Numbered from the stretch's first letter, positions 46,730-55,320 are shown. The stretch: DNA of 64,000 bases from Pseudobdellovibrionaceae bacterium (GCA_021463345.1 JAJTYM010000001.1:62001-126000); one strand, 5' to 3'. Program-made: numbers and translations. Notes: a model not told the origin generated them from the letters alone.

Positions 46730-47563
46730 CTACAGCGTCGTATGGGTCTTCACCCGTCCGCGAACGAGGTCGAAGTTCTCTTCGAGAGAGGTGTAGCTCG
46801 GGATCTCGAGCCAGTCGAATCTCCGGCGGCAATCTTGGAATTCGACGTTCGGGTCGCATAGGGCGTTCAGATACGCGATGAAGTCGCGCACATCCTCGAT
46901 CGAGCCGGGGTCACCTTCCCCCGGCACCACGAGAGCGGGCTGAAAACGCGTGAGCAAAGCCTCCAGCGCCGCGCTCCATCCCTGCACGTCCAACTGCAGC
47001 CCGCCGCGAAGGGGAGGGTGCACACGGTTATAGAACAGACCGCCTGTGAACAAAATCCTCCGGCTCTCGAGCCAAACCACCATGTCCGAGGGCGAGCTCG
47101 CTCTCCCGACGGGAATCAGGCGCAACGCCTCCCCGGCGAACTCGACGACACGCTCTTCCCTCACCATCTCGAGAGTCGCGGGCCGCTCGCCCAACTGCCG
47201 GAGCAAGAAATCGGCGTCGACCGGTGGAACGAGGATCCGGGCGCCGCGGTAGAACTGGTTACCGCCCGTGAAATCGGGGTAAAGCGACGTATTGACGACG
47301 ATCTCGACGCGCGCGACTCCCAAAGAGCGCGTGAACGCCTCGAATTCCCGAGCCGCTCCGGCCTGGTTCGTGTTGATCAAGAACGCGCGATCCCCCTCGC
47401 GCAAAACCCCGCAGATGCCGCTGCCGCCCAAAAATAGATCAAATTTATCATCGATCCGACGCGTTCCGGTCGGCCAAAAAAAATGCCGCTTCGGCTTCAA
47501 ATACTGAACAGAAGTCCCCATCACCAGACCGTAGACCGTGCGGAGCAACTCTTTGAACGTCAT
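46730..47563 (-). CDS. Metallo-beta-lactamase-fold protein lacking metal-binding residues
   Basis: A 277-residue protein whose ATG overlaps the cdd stop by four bases. The fold is clear, but each ligand motif is altered. Where the family has HxHxDH in THxHxDHTGGN, this reads NTSLYPDFTGGNQF: three His replaced, Asp kept. The next His region reads RASSPSDMVVWLESRRILFTGGLF (family: H-T-x-G-D ... LFxGD), with His to Ser and the bridging Asp to Gly. The last is VVPGEGD (family VVPGHG). So it probably cannot bind the di-metal centre. A binding or scaffolding role is likely; the partner might be the neighbouring deaminase or a ligand. Confidence 0.8.
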   Translation of the reverse strand: MTFKELLRTVYGLVMGTSVQYLKPKRHFFWPTGTRRIDDKFDLFLGGSGICGVLREGDRAFLINTNQAGAAREFEAFTRSLGVARVEIVVNTSLYPDFTGGNQFYRGARILVPPVDADFLLRQLGERPATLEMVREERVVEFAGEALRLIPVGRASSPSDMVVWLESRRILFTGGLFYNRVHPPLRGGLQLDVQGWSAALEALLTRFQPALVVPGEGDPGSIEDVRDFIAYLNALCDPNVEFQDCRRRFDWLEIPSYTSLEENFDLVRGRVKTHTTL

Positions 47564-47976
47564 CTTTCGCCACGAAGTTGCCTGGGGCCGAACGGCAACG
47601 GCAGGAGTTCGGAGAAAAGACGCGTACTCAGCACGGCCATCGGGCTCGCCAAATGAATTCTGGTCCCGGGATCGAAAAACTCCGCCATCGTCTGCAGGCA
47701 AAGAGCGCAGGGCGCTGCGGGCGGCTTCGCATCGGTCACGACGACGATCTGTTTGAATTTTTTGACACCCTCGGAAACAGCCTTGAGGATCGCCACACGC
47801 TCCGCGCAGACCGTCCCGCCGTAACTGGCGTTCTCGACGTTGCTCCCCGAATACAACCGTCCCCCGGAACCTTCGAGCGCCGCACCGACCTTGAACTTGG
47901 AATAAGGCGCATAAGCCCGCCTGCGAGCGGCGACGGCCATTTGGTGCACTTTGCGGGTCGCGGCATCGATCTTCAT
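47560..47976 (-). CDS. cdd: Cytidine deaminase
   Basis: A 138-residue homotetrameric-type cytidine deaminase converting cytidine and deoxycytidine to uridines. Zinc site: NVENASYGGTVCAERVAI carries the catalytic C-A-E and PCALCLQTM the second C-x-x-C pair (usual PCGxCRQ, here PCALC). The N-terminal YAPYSKFKVGAAL matches the family substrate-binding stretch. Length normal. Overlaps the downstream MBL-fold gene, so both are co-translated. With pyrE 17 kb away it belongs to pyrimidine metabolism. Confidence 0.95.
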   Translation of the reverse strand: MKIDAATRKVHQMAVAARRRAYAPYSKFKVGAALEGSGGRLYSGSNVENASYGGTVCAERVAILKAVSEGVKKFKQIVVVTDAKPPAAPCALCLQTMAEFFDPGTRIHLASPMAVLSTRLFSELLPLPFGPRQLRGER

Positions 47977-48059
47977 GATGTCGCCAGTATCCCAACGCCG
48001 CCGCCGAATGTCACGCGCCCTATCCGGGCTTTGCCCTTGGGCGCCGAACGAGGTAGCTT

Positions 48060-48593
48060 ATGCCCACTATGAGCTATGAATTCTACCGCATCCTTCATTT
48101 CACCGGCATTTTCATGGTCCTTACCTCGCTCGGAGGCATGGCCGTACACATGATCAACGGCGGCACCCGCGCGGAATTCCCCGCGCGGCGGTGGACGGCG
48201 ATCATGCACGGGATCGGCCTTTTCATCGCTTTGACTGGCGGCTTCGGCATGCTCGCAAGGCTTTATGGCGGCATGAGCCTGCCGGTCTGGGCCTGGATCA
48301 AACTCGGCATCTGGCTGCTTTTAGGCGTAGCGCCCGCAGTCCTCTACCGCGCCAAAGGCGCCGCGCGAGCGCTGTTCGTCGCCGTCGTCGTGCTCGCCGT
48401 CCTCGCCGCCGCAACGGCGTTCAGGAAGCCTTTCGCATCGCTCAACGGCACAACGGCCGAGCAGATGATCGACGACGAACCCGAAGGCGCGGACTTTGAG
48501 GGTGACTCGCTCGACGAAGCCGGCGAAAACGCGGACCCCAACCTGGAGTCCGGAGCGGACGGCGCCAAAGCCGGGTCGACAGCCGAAGACTAA
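48060..48593 (+). CDS. Integral membrane protein of unknown function with acidic C-terminus
   Basis: A 177-residue protein with GAGG upstream of the ATG. Four hydrophobic segments lie at about residues 8-32, 47-66, 76-95 and 101-118 (VLAVLAAATAF end). A hydrophilic acidic tail (about 130-177) is rich in Glu/Asp/Gly. The first segment carries LHFTGIFMVLTSLGGM with a conserved-looking His, and HMINGG and MHG follow; small four-helix proteins of this kind sometimes bind heme. I do not recognise the family. It is divergent from cdd. Confidence 0.75.
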   Translation: MPTMSYEFYRILHFTGIFMVLTSLGGMAVHMINGGTRAEFPARRWTAIMHGIGLFIALTGGFGMLARLYGGMSLPVWAWIKLGIWLLLGVAPAVLYRAKGAARALFVAVVVLAVLAAATAFRKPFASLNGTTAEQMIDDEPEGADFEGDSLDEAGENADPNLESGADGAKAGSTAED

Positions 48594-48653
48594 GGCCAGA
48601 GCGACCGGCTCCCGGAGCGGGTCCAAAAGCCACGCGCCGGAGAGCCCAAGCCT

Positions 48654-49781
48654 TTAAAACATTTCGTATTTCAACAAACGGCACTCGATCGTGCCGTTGT
48701 AGACGGGGAATTTCCGCGCTGCTTTGAGTTTCATCGCCTTTGAAAGCTCGGGATCTCCTGACAGCACGAACGCCTCCCAGCCCTTGAATTTCTGCTTCAG
48801 CAGGAATGCGAGGTTCTTGTAAACCTCAATCGCCTCGTTCTTCTCAAGCAAGCGTTCGCCGTATGGCGGATTGGTGATCATCAGGCCTTTTTCGACCGGC
48901 GCATCGAGCGTTTCAAACGCCTGCCGCTGGAACTCGACGAAGTCCTCGACTCCGGCCCTGCGCGCGTTGTCCCTGGCGATTTTGATCGCCTCGCGGTCGA
49001 CATCGAATCCCTGGAACTTGAAAGGCAACTCTTCTTTCTCCTCAGCGAGGGCGGCATCGAGCTCGTTCTCCCATTCGTCCGCCTTGAAGCCGCTGAAACG
49101 CTGAAAAGCGAATCTTTTGCGAAGAGTGCCGGGAGCCACGTTCAATGCCATCAGCGCCGCCTCGATCAGGATCGTGCCGGAACCGCACATCGGATCGATG
49201 ATGGGCGCGTCCATTTTCCAACCGGACATCCGTACCAACGCGGCGGCCACGTGCTCCTTCAAATGCGCCGGCACGACGCCCGTGCGGTAACCGCGCTTGA
49301 ACAGCGGCTCGCCCGTCGTATCGACGCTGACAGCGAAATTGTTGGCGATCCCCCGCACGACAAGGCGGAGATGCGGGTCCTTGGCGTCCACGTCGGGGCG
49401 TACGTCGAACTCTTCGCGAAACTGGTCGACGATGGCGTCTTTCACCTTCATGGCCACGAAGCGCTGGTCCTTGAAGGCTCCGCAATCGCGCACGACGGCA
49501 TCCACCGCCATCGAAGCGTCGGCGGCGATGTACTTGGTGAAATCGTGCTTGCGGATATTGTGATAAAGCTCGTCGGGCTTGTAGGCCGGGAAGTCGAGGA
49601 CCGGCAGCACCACCCGGGTCGCCGTGCGAAGCCGCAGGTTCGCCCGGTAACAACCAGCCCAGTTGGTGTCAAAAAAACAACCGCCGGGCGCTTTCAACAC
49701 TCGCTCCATGCCGATCTCTTTAAGCTCGTCAGCGAGAACGTCGACGAGTCCACGGGACGTCATGGCGAAAAAACGCGGCAT
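48654..49781 (-). CDS. THUMP-domain class I rRNA/RNA methyltransferase (RlmL/Trm-like)
   Basis: A 375-residue enzyme. The ATG at 49781 gives MPRFFAMTSRGLVDVLADEL, which matches how RlmL-type proteins begin; a TTG at 49811 overlapping the ETF-QO stop is an alternative. A THUMP domain (about 40-155) precedes the methyltransferase core. The core contains GSGTILIEAALMALN, FDVDREAIKIARDNARRAG, and the catalytic MITNPPYGERL (NPPY). In E. coli, RlmL methylates G2445 of 23S rRNA (N2). It may be co-transcribed with the ETF-QO gene upstream. Confidence 0.92.
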   Translation of the reverse strand: MPRFFAMTSRGLVDVLADELKEIGMERVLKAPGGCFFDTNWAGCYRANLRLRTATRVVLPVLDFPAYKPDELYHNIRKHDFTKYIAADASMAVDAVVRDCGAFKDQRFVAMKVKDAIVDQFREEFDVRPDVDAKDPHLRLVVRGIANNFAVSVDTTGEPLFKRGYRTGVVPAHLKEHVAAALVRMSGWKMDAPIIDPMCGSGTILIEAALMALNVAPGTLRKRFAFQRFSGFKADEWENELDAALAEEKEELPFKFQGFDVDREAIKIARDNARRAGVEDFVEFQRQAFETLDAPVEKGLMITNPPYGERLLEKNEAIEVYKNLAFLLKQKFKGWEAFVLSGDPELSKAMKLKAARKFPVYNGTIECRLLKYEMF

Positions 49782-49807
49782 CGGAACCAGCCTCTCTCGA
49801 AACCGAA

Positions 49808-51535
49808 TCAAGTCTCTTTGTATTGAGGGCCGCCGCCGCCCTCAGGCGTCGTCCACTCGATGTTGTCCGTCGGACATTTGATGTCGCAGGTCTTGCAATG
49901 GATGCAATTCGTGTAGTTGATCTGCAGCCGCTCGTGCCCGGGGCGCTCGGCGTCAGGCACCATCTCATAAACCGCGGCCGGACAGAAGTGGGTACACGGC
50001 GATTTGTATTTAGGACCACAGTGATCGCTGCACGCCCGCGGATCCCTGAGCAGGAGATGGTTGGGCGAATCCTCGTCGTGCATCGTCCCGGTCAGGTAAA
50101 CGCTGCTCAATTTGTCGAAAAAGAGCGTCCCATCCGGCTTCGGCAGCTGGTTTTCCTCGCACTCGAGCGGCCGCGGCCCCCAGATTTCTGCGGCCTCCTC
50201 GGTCGTATGGGCATCTGTATGCTCAATCCTCATGCCGTCCCAAATCCCGCGGCCCCCCGTGACCTCTTGCAGCGCCAGGAGGGGCATGGATCGGAACACG
50301 CCTATTCCGATCGTCTGGTGGAAGTTGCGCGTCTGCCAGAGCTCGGTTTTGATGTAGGATTCGTTCACCTTCCGTTCGTATTCCGCCAGGGTCGCCGCGG
50401 AAAAGTCCTGCTTCAAGACGGCTTCAAGCGCCGTCTCGGCGGCAAGCATGCCCGATTTCAAGCCGAGATGAATCCCTTTGAGTTTTTTCACGTCAACCAT
50501 GCTCGCGCTGTCGCCGATCACCATCATGCCGTCGGCATAGAGCTTTGGCATCGAATACCAGCCGCCGGCCGGGAGGGTCTTGCCGCCATACGCGACCACC
50601 CGCCCTCCTTCGAGCATATCGCGGATAAAGGGATGGGTTTTCAGCTTCTGCAACTCTCGATGCGGATCGAAGAGCGGATCCCGCGTGTCCAGGTACCCGA
50701 CCAGGCCGATCACGATCTGGTCGTTCGGAAGCGTGTAGATGAACGTCCCGCCCACACCCTTGGTGAGCGGGAAACCGATGGTGTGGATCACCTGGCCGGG
50801 AGTCACCGTTCCCGCCGGCATCTGGACGATCTCCTTGACCCCTTCCTCGTACACATCGGGGTTGCGCCCGTCCATGAGGTTCAATCGCTTGGCCACGTGC
50901 TTGAAAAGCGAACCGCGGGTACCTTCCGCGAAAATCGTGACCTTCGCTTTAAGGAGCATGCCCGGCTCGAAATTCGCCTTGCGATTGCCATGCTTGTCGC
51001 GCCCTTTGTCCCCGGTGCGCACGCCGACGACGCGATCGCCGTCGTACAGCGCCTCCACCGCGGCGAATCCCGGGAAAATATTGATGCCCTTGGCCTCGCA
51101 TTGGGCCCCGAGCCAACGGTTGAACTTCGATAGAGAAAGGATCTGGTTGCCATGGTTCACGAACGGCGGCGGAGTGATCGGCGCCTTCAGCTTGAAATCC
51201 TTGCCGAGATAATAAACGGCGTCTTGGGTGACATCGGCGTCGATCGGACAGCCCCGCTCCCGGTAATCAGGCATCATCTCGCGGATCGCGACGGGGTTCA
51301 TGACGGCGCCAGAGAAACTGTGGGCGCCGATCTCCGAAGCCTTGTCGAGGACCACGATCATCTGATCCGGGATGGGGTCCCCGGTGCGGACGCCGCCGGC
51401 CACTTCGGCGTTGTGCGTTTCGATCCGCGTGGCCAAGTGATAGGCCGCCGCCAACCCTGCGCATCCGCCGCCGACGATCAAAACGTCGACTTCCATTTCT
51501 TCGCGTTGAACTTCCGGCTCGACTGCGTCCGTCAT
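49808..51535 (-). CDS. Electron transfer flavoprotein-ubiquinone oxidoreductase
   Basis: A 575-residue membrane-associated flavo-iron-sulfur protein that passes electrons from ETF (fed by acyl-CoA and amino-acid dehydrogenases) to ubiquinone. An N-terminal FAD-binding motif VDVLIVGGGCAGLAAAYHLA is followed by SGAVMNPVAIREM, then GDSASMVDVKKLKGIHLGLKSG. The C-terminal [4Fe-4S] ligands are in DHCGPKYKSPCTHFCPAAVYE and NCIHCKTCDIKCPTDNIEW. Length and end (GGGGPQY) are typical. The genes for EtfAB are not in the window. Possibly the first gene of an operon with the rRNA methyltransferase. Confidence 0.96.
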   Translation of the reverse strand: MTDAVEPEVQREEMEVDVLIVGGGCAGLAAAYHLATRIETHNAEVAGGVRTGDPIPDQMIVVLDKASEIGAHSFSGAVMNPVAIREMMPDYRERGCPIDADVTQDAVYYLGKDFKLKAPITPPPFVNHGNQILSLSKFNRWLGAQCEAKGINIFPGFAAVEALYDGDRVVGVRTGDKGRDKHGNRKANFEPGMLLKAKVTIFAEGTRGSLFKHVAKRLNLMDGRNPDVYEEGVKEIVQMPAGTVTPGQVIHTIGFPLTKGVGGTFIYTLPNDQIVIGLVGYLDTRDPLFDPHRELQKLKTHPFIRDMLEGGRVVAYGGKTLPAGGWYSMPKLYADGMMVIGDSASMVDVKKLKGIHLGLKSGMLAAETALEAVLKQDFSAATLAEYERKVNESYIKTELWQTRNFHQTIGIGVFRSMPLLALQEVTGGRGIWDGMRIEHTDAHTTEEAAEIWGPRPLECEENQLPKPDGTLFFDKLSSVYLTGTMHDEDSPNHLLLRDPRACSDHCGPKYKSPCTHFCPAAVYEMVPDAERPGHERLQINYTNCIHCKTCDIKCPTDNIEWTTPEGGGGPQYKET

Positions 51536-51749
51536 CTCGCTCTCCTCTGACTCTCAGATCCCTCTCGCGGATCCGTCTCGGAACCGCCTGAAAACGTGAG
51601 TCAAAGTAGCGAAACGAGGTGAGAATGACAACAAATTGAAAATGAGCGGAAGGCCGGACCGAGGCCGAACAGGCGGAACATCAAACGAAGCACATAAAAT
51701 GACTGCCCCAGAGACCTCAGGCGTCCGCTCAAGCGCCCCAATGAGCGGC

Positions 51750-52091
51750 TCAGTCCTCTTGGGAAGACTGACCTGTGGACAGCGGAGCGACCGAACTTCC
51801 ATCAGGGAGTCGCGTGGGGATCGGAAGCGCGTCCTGAACCCTCAAATCCTCTTCGTCCTGTCCGCCCGGATACAATCGGTAACGGGCTTGATTGGGCTGC
51901 TGGCCCGCAGCCGCTCCGCTCGTGGCAGGCTCGCGTTCACCGACGTCCGTCTCTTCGTAGAAAGCCGCGTCAGCATCCATTTCTCCATGGACCTGGGCGA
52001 TGCCGACGAAAAACGCGTAAGCGGCGCACAAGGCGCTCAGCCAGATGATCTTCCGATATCCCGCTCGTTGCTCCATTCGCGTCAACTCCAT
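51750..52091 (-). CDS. Small single-pass membrane protein of unknown function
   Basis: A 113-residue protein; the ATG at 52091 has GGAGGAG nine bases upstream, while an in-frame TTG at 52133 would extend it. One transmembrane helix is at about residues 13-32 (IIWLSALCAAYAFFVGIA). The rest is polar and periplasmic or cytoplasmic, rich in Glu, Gln and Pro. It is the last gene of a likely operon behind the nitrilase gene. No family recognised. Confidence 0.6.
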   Translation of the reverse strand: MELTRMEQRAGYRKIIWLSALCAAYAFFVGIAQVHGEMDADAAFYEETDVGEREPATSGAAAGQQPNQARYRLYPGGQDEEDLRVQDALPIPTRLPDGSSVAPLSTGQSSQED

Positions 52092-52137
52092 TCGCTTCAG
52101 CTCCTCCCCCGCCGACGGCCGAAAACGACCCAAATCT

Positions 52138-52974
52138 TCAAGCCAGCGTTCGGTGGTTTTTCATGGGAATTTGGCGCCGGACCGCCTCGATCCGATCGAC
52201 TTTCAGCGTGGCCCTGGCGACCCGGACCTCTGACGAGTCCTGGATCTCCTCGACGATCAGCCCCCATGGATCCACGATCATCGAATGCCCATGGGTTTCA
52301 CGCGTGCCGCCCTTGATCCCTTGGTGCGTCCCACCCTGCGCGGCAGCCAGGACATAAGCTTGGCTCTCGATCGCTCGCGCACGCAGGAGAATCTCCCAGT
52401 GCGCCCGCCCCGTGGTCGTCAAAAACGCCGCCGGCACGAGGATCGCATCGACTTCCTCTCTCGCATACCGGAGATAAAGCTCCGGGAACCGTACGTCATA
52501 GCAAATGCTCGAGCCGAATTTCCACCCCTTGACCTCGAAAACCGAGGTCTCCGTGCCACGGGCGAAGACGTCGCTTTCCCGCACCGGCTTCTGCCCGACG
52601 ACGTCGACATCGAAGAGATGGATCTTGCGGTACACCGGAGAAACGTTCCCGTCCGGAGTCAGGAGAAGGCTCGCATTGTAACACCCGCCGTTCTCCGCGA
52701 GAGGCACCGATCCCAGGTGCAAGGAAACGCGACGCTCGACCGCCCAACGCGAAAGCCCTACGATCGACTCATCGCTCAGGCGCAAACCGGGGCGCGGATC
52801 GCCTTCATTGATGCGCAGGTAAAGCGCATTTTCCGGAAAACAGATCAGGTCGAGTCGCTCCGCTCCCTCGATCGAGTTCAGGAGCCGCTCGATATTCCGA
52901 AAATTGCCGTCGATGCTGTCAGAGCTCGTCAGCTGACAAACCGCTATATTGATCTCCGGGGAACGCATCGACAT
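52138..52974 (-). CDS. Carbon-nitrogen hydrolase (nitrilase superfamily, Nit1/omega-amidase-like)
   Basis: A 278-residue amidase. The Glu-Lys-Cys triad is visible: Glu in CFPENALY, Lys in YRKIHLFDVD, Cys in SICYDVRFPELY. The last two motifs are the Nit1/Nit2 type (deaminated glutathione amidase branch), and RAHWEILLRARAIESQ plus GHSMIVDPWG complete the fold. It may repair deaminated glutathione or hydrolyse another small amide. An upstream secreted-protein gene is separated by 13 bases and a membrane-protein gene follows. Confidence 0.92.
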   Translation of the reverse strand: MSMRSPEINIAVCQLTSSDSIDGNFRNIERLLNSIEGAERLDLICFPENALYLRINEGDPRPGLRLSDESIVGLSRWAVERRVSLHLGSVPLAENGGCYNASLLLTPDGNVSPVYRKIHLFDVDVVGQKPVRESDVFARGTETSVFEVKGWKFGSSICYDVRFPELYLRYAREEVDAILVPAAFLTTTGRAHWEILLRARAIESQAYVLAAAQGGTHQGIKGGTRETHGHSMIVDPWGLIVEEIQDSSEVRVARATLKVDRIEAVRRQIPMKNHRTLA

Positions 52975-52987
52975 ACGGCGCTCCTTA

Positions 52988-53314
52988 TTATCGTGCGACC
53001 ATTTCGTCGCTGTAGCTCACCTTCGCGCTCTCGATCCGCCTGCAACTCCACTTCGCCGCCTCCAGATTCTCCTGGATATTCTTGAGAATCGACTGGCACG
53101 ACGAGAGCGAGCGCGACTGCCCCACGATATCATCGACGCCCGACTTCGAGTACATGACCTGGCAATCCTGCGCCCCACCCTTTTCCGGCGTGATGCGGAT
53201 CGTCCTCACTGTCCTCTCGTGCTTGCAGAGCACGTATTGCGCCACCTTTTGGTCCTCGCCAGCCCGGGCAAAAGACACCGAAACCAGAGCCAGGACGACA
53301 AAAATCGATCTCAT
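52988..53314 (-). CDS. Small secreted cysteine-containing protein of unknown function
   Basis: A 108-residue protein with a signal peptide cleaved near residue 18 (FARAGED). The mature part has four cysteines (in YVLCKHE, QDCQVMY, SSCQSIL and WSCRRIE), which could form two disulfides. It is the first gene of a short operon with the nitrilase gene, 13 bases apart. Preceded by a GGAGAAC site. Family not recognised. Confidence 0.7.
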   Translation of the reverse strand: MRSIFVVLALVSVSFARAGEDQKVAQYVLCKHERTVRTIRITPEKGGAQDCQVMYSKSGVDDIVGQSRSLSSCQSILKNIQENLEAAKWSCRRIESAKVSYSDEMVAR

Positions 53315-53448
53315 CGCGTTCTCCTTACGGGCGAGGCGTCGCTTCCACGATTCTACTCGATGAGATGTCGTGTTTTCAACGCGACTCCGGCGGGGCGACG
53401 CGGAATGGAGTCCAGAACATGGGCGCCGCGGGCCCCGTTCGCGAAAGA

Positions 53449-53482
53449 AAAATAAAAAAGCCGAAGCCTCTACGACTTCGGC
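53449..53482 (-). terminator. Rho-independent terminator after the L28-L24 operon
   Basis: On the minus strand the stem GCCGAAG pairs with CTTCGGC (53460-53466 with 53476-53482, loop of 9) and is followed by CTTTTTTATTTTTC-like uridines. It lies about 40 bases after the L24 stop. Confidence 0.85.
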
Positions 53483-53524
53483 GTGACTCTGGCCTTTTCG
53501 AGGTCTTCTCGACTGAGCTCGGCC

Positions 53525-53791
53525 TCAGGCCGACTTTTCTTTCGCCGACTTCTTGGCCGACGCCTTTTTCTTCGCAGGAGCCGCTTCGACGAGTTTCACG
53601 TTTGAATAATGCAAAAGGCCTTCGCGTTTTGAGATGCCATCCTGCTTCGAGTAATGGGTTTGCAGGCGGACACCCTGAACACGGACCATCATCTTCTCGG
53701 GCCGCACTTCGAGAACCGAGCCGCGCTTGCCTTTGTCGGAACCAGCGATGACTTCGACAGTCGCGCCTTTTTTAATTTTCAATTTTATCAT
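53525..53791 (-). CDS. rplX: 50S ribosomal protein L24
   Basis: An 88-residue KOW-type protein: IKKGATVEVIAGSDKGKRGSVLEV is the KOW motif of L24 and the end of the fold reads REGLLHYSNVKLV. A Lys/Ala tail (AAPAKKKASAKKSAKEK) closes it. It is shorter than E. coli L24 (104) and lacks a cysteine cluster. It lies 11 bases downstream of rpmB, not in the S10/spc operon. Whether it is the only L24 of this genome cannot be told here. Confidence 0.88.
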   Translation of the reverse strand: MIKLKIKKGATVEVIAGSDKGKRGSVLEVRPEKMMVRVQGVRLQTHYSKQDGISKREGLLHYSNVKLVEAAPAKKKASAKKSAKEKSA

Positions 53792-53802
53792 GGCCCTATC
53801 CC

Positions 53803-54099
53803 TCAGGCTTTCTTCTTGGCGCCGGACATTTTGCGGCGAATACGGTTGCGGACGGCGAGAGCACGCTTGGAGAGCGCCGTCTCGTCCTGGTTGAGAAGGA
53901 ACTTATCGAGACCGCCCATGTGCTCGACGGCGCGGATCGTACCAGTCGCAACGCGGAGAGTGACTAACTCGTTCAACATGCGGCTGAACAGACGCTTCTT
54001 CTGTACGTTCGGTTGCGCCGTCGACTTCGTTTTGATGTTCGAGTGGCTCACCAAGTTTTTCACCACCGGACCTTTACCGGTCAATTCACAGCGTGGCAC
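53803..54099 (-). CDS. rpmB: 50S ribosomal protein L28
   Basis: A 98-residue protein starting at GTG (MPRCELTGKGP) with a GGAGG site. The family core CELTGKGPVVKNLVSHSNIKTK is followed by QPNVQKKRLFSRMLNELVTLRVATGTIRAVEHMGGLDKFL. The C-terminal 25 residues are basic. Only one Cys remains, so zinc binding is not expected. Co-transcribed with rplX and divergent from rpsR over a 283-base region. Confidence 0.93.
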   Translation of the reverse strand: MPRCELTGKGPVVKNLVSHSNIKTKSTAQPNVQKKRLFSRMLNELVTLRVATGTIRAVEHMGGLDKFLLNQDETALSKRALAVRNRIRRKMSGAKKKA

Positions 54100-54311
54100 G
54101 ACAACCTCCGTCCAAATGCTCGCAAAGTATCAAAAAATAATTAAATTCAAATACATAGGCCGCCAGCAAGCGGCCACACTCCCAGCCGATCGACAACCTT
54201 CAACATCGGTACCCAACTGTTTGCCCCTCAATACCGGACATACCGATTTGAGTGGACAAACGGCGCGGCTCCCACCAAAACAGGAGGCTATCCTATAGGC
54301 GAAAAAGACGC

Positions 54312-54340
54312 TTGTTGGCAATTGAAATCTGGCGTATATC
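54312..54340 (+). promoter_or_regulatory. Candidate promoter of rpsR
   Basis: TTGTTG (54312-54317) and TATATC (54335-54340), 17 bases apart, lie 42 bases upstream of the rpsR ATG. A GAGG ribosome-binding site lies at about 54371. The -35 is only partly consensus. Confidence 0.4.
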
Positions 54341-54382
54341 TGACCCCTCGACAAGCCTAGACCAAGATGAGGTCCAAATAGA

Positions 54383-54652
54383 ATGAAAAAGAGCATCCGT
54401 TCCAAATACCGCCCCGAGTTCCCCGGCGACTATCATTTCGATTATAAGGATCCGCAGACCCTCAGCCGCTTCATCAGCGAAGGCGGGAAAATCACCCCCT
54501 CGCGTATCAGCAAGCTGAGCTTGGCCCAACAGAAGAACGTGGCTACCGCGGTGAAGAAGGCACGCAACCTCGCCATGCTCCCATTGGGTACCGAGGCTTA
54601 CGACTTCTTTGATCGCCCGGAGCCGATTTCCCCTAAACCGTTCGTTCTGTAA
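54383..54652 (+). CDS. rpsR: 30S ribosomal protein S18
   Basis: An 89-residue S18. The core is FDYKDPQTLSRFISEGGKITPSRISKLSLAQQKNVATAVKKARNLAMLPL, aligning with S18. The N-terminus (MKKSIRSKYRPEFPGD) has no Cys, so it is a zinc-free type, and about 17 residues are added at the C-terminus (EAYDFFDRPEPISPKPFVL). It stands alone instead of beside rpsF and rplI, divergent from rpmB-rplX, and has its own terminator. Confidence 0.93.
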   Translation: MKKSIRSKYRPEFPGDYHFDYKDPQTLSRFISEGGKITPSRISKLSLAQQKNVATAVKKARNLAMLPLGTEAYDFFDRPEPISPKPFVL

Positions 54653-54687
54653 TTTCCGGAATCAAACTTCCGGCATCTTACCGAGAG

Positions 54688-54716
54688 ACCGCCCCAATGG
54701 GGCGGTTTTCTGTTTT
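54688..54716 (+). terminator. Rho-independent terminator of rpsR
   Basis: ACCGCCCC pairs perfectly with GGGGCGGT (54688-54695 with 54699-54706, loop AAT) followed by TTTCTGTTTT, about 35 bases after the rpsR stop. Confidence 0.92.
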
Positions 54717-54735
54717 GTGCAGTCGTTCCATACGG

Positions 54736-55137
54736 CTATTCGGCTCCAACGCGTGCTTTTCGCCACGTGAGCACAGCCTCCACAAGGGTCACCACCATCA
54801 TCAATAGATAGAGGCGGGTCGATAATTTATGGAAGACCGGCCCCGGCATCCCCAAAACATAAACCTGACTGAACTCAGCCCCCGCCTGCAAGGCTCTGGT
54901 CGCGATCATGGGGAGCGCAACTCCAAATAGGTGCACGCATCCGAGCAGAAAAGTGCCGGATGACCGGCGAATCTTGCCGGCGAAGCCCGCGCTCACGACC
55001 GCGACTCCCAACAAAACAAACAAACTTCCCGCGATCATCCCCGCCGAGAACCGGCTTTCAACCAACCGGAACACAAAAACGACAACTGCAGACACGAGGA
55101 TCTGCAAGACGAGCAAGAGTCCATACCACTTTGCCAT
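54736..55137 (-). CDS. Small integral membrane protein of unknown function
   Basis: A 133-residue protein; ATG 55137 (MAKWYGLLLVLQILVSA) was chosen because the upstream frame is Arg/Gly/Pro-rich and overlaps an opposite-strand gene. Four hydrophobic segments: about 4-24, 33-53, 63-85 and 105-125, with short basic connections. No family recognised. Convergent with the rpsR terminator. Confidence 0.6.
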   Translation of the reverse strand: MAKWYGLLLVLQILVSAVVVFVFRLVESRFSAGMIAGSLFVLLGVAVVSAGFAGKIRRSSGTFLLGCVHLFGVALPMIATRALQAGAEFSQVYVLGMPGPVFHKLSTRLYLLMMVVTLVEAVLTWRKARVGAE

Positions 55138-55320
55138 AGCCAGGCGAGTCTGCCCCCGTTTCCCTCGACTCGCAACATCCCATGTCTCCGGACGCAGGAT
55201 GTCCAGATTTCCGGACAAACCGCGCCAGCCCGCCATCATTGCGGATCCACACTGGCACCCGCATTGCTCAAGCGGTCCGTCCAGCCAACGCCTCGACGGC
55301 CGTAACGGAAGGAATGCACC

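Noticed and set aside
54130-54405. 91-codon frame in the L28/S18 intergenic region
   Set aside because: Overlaps both promoters, lacks a ribosome-binding site, and has no recognisable fold.
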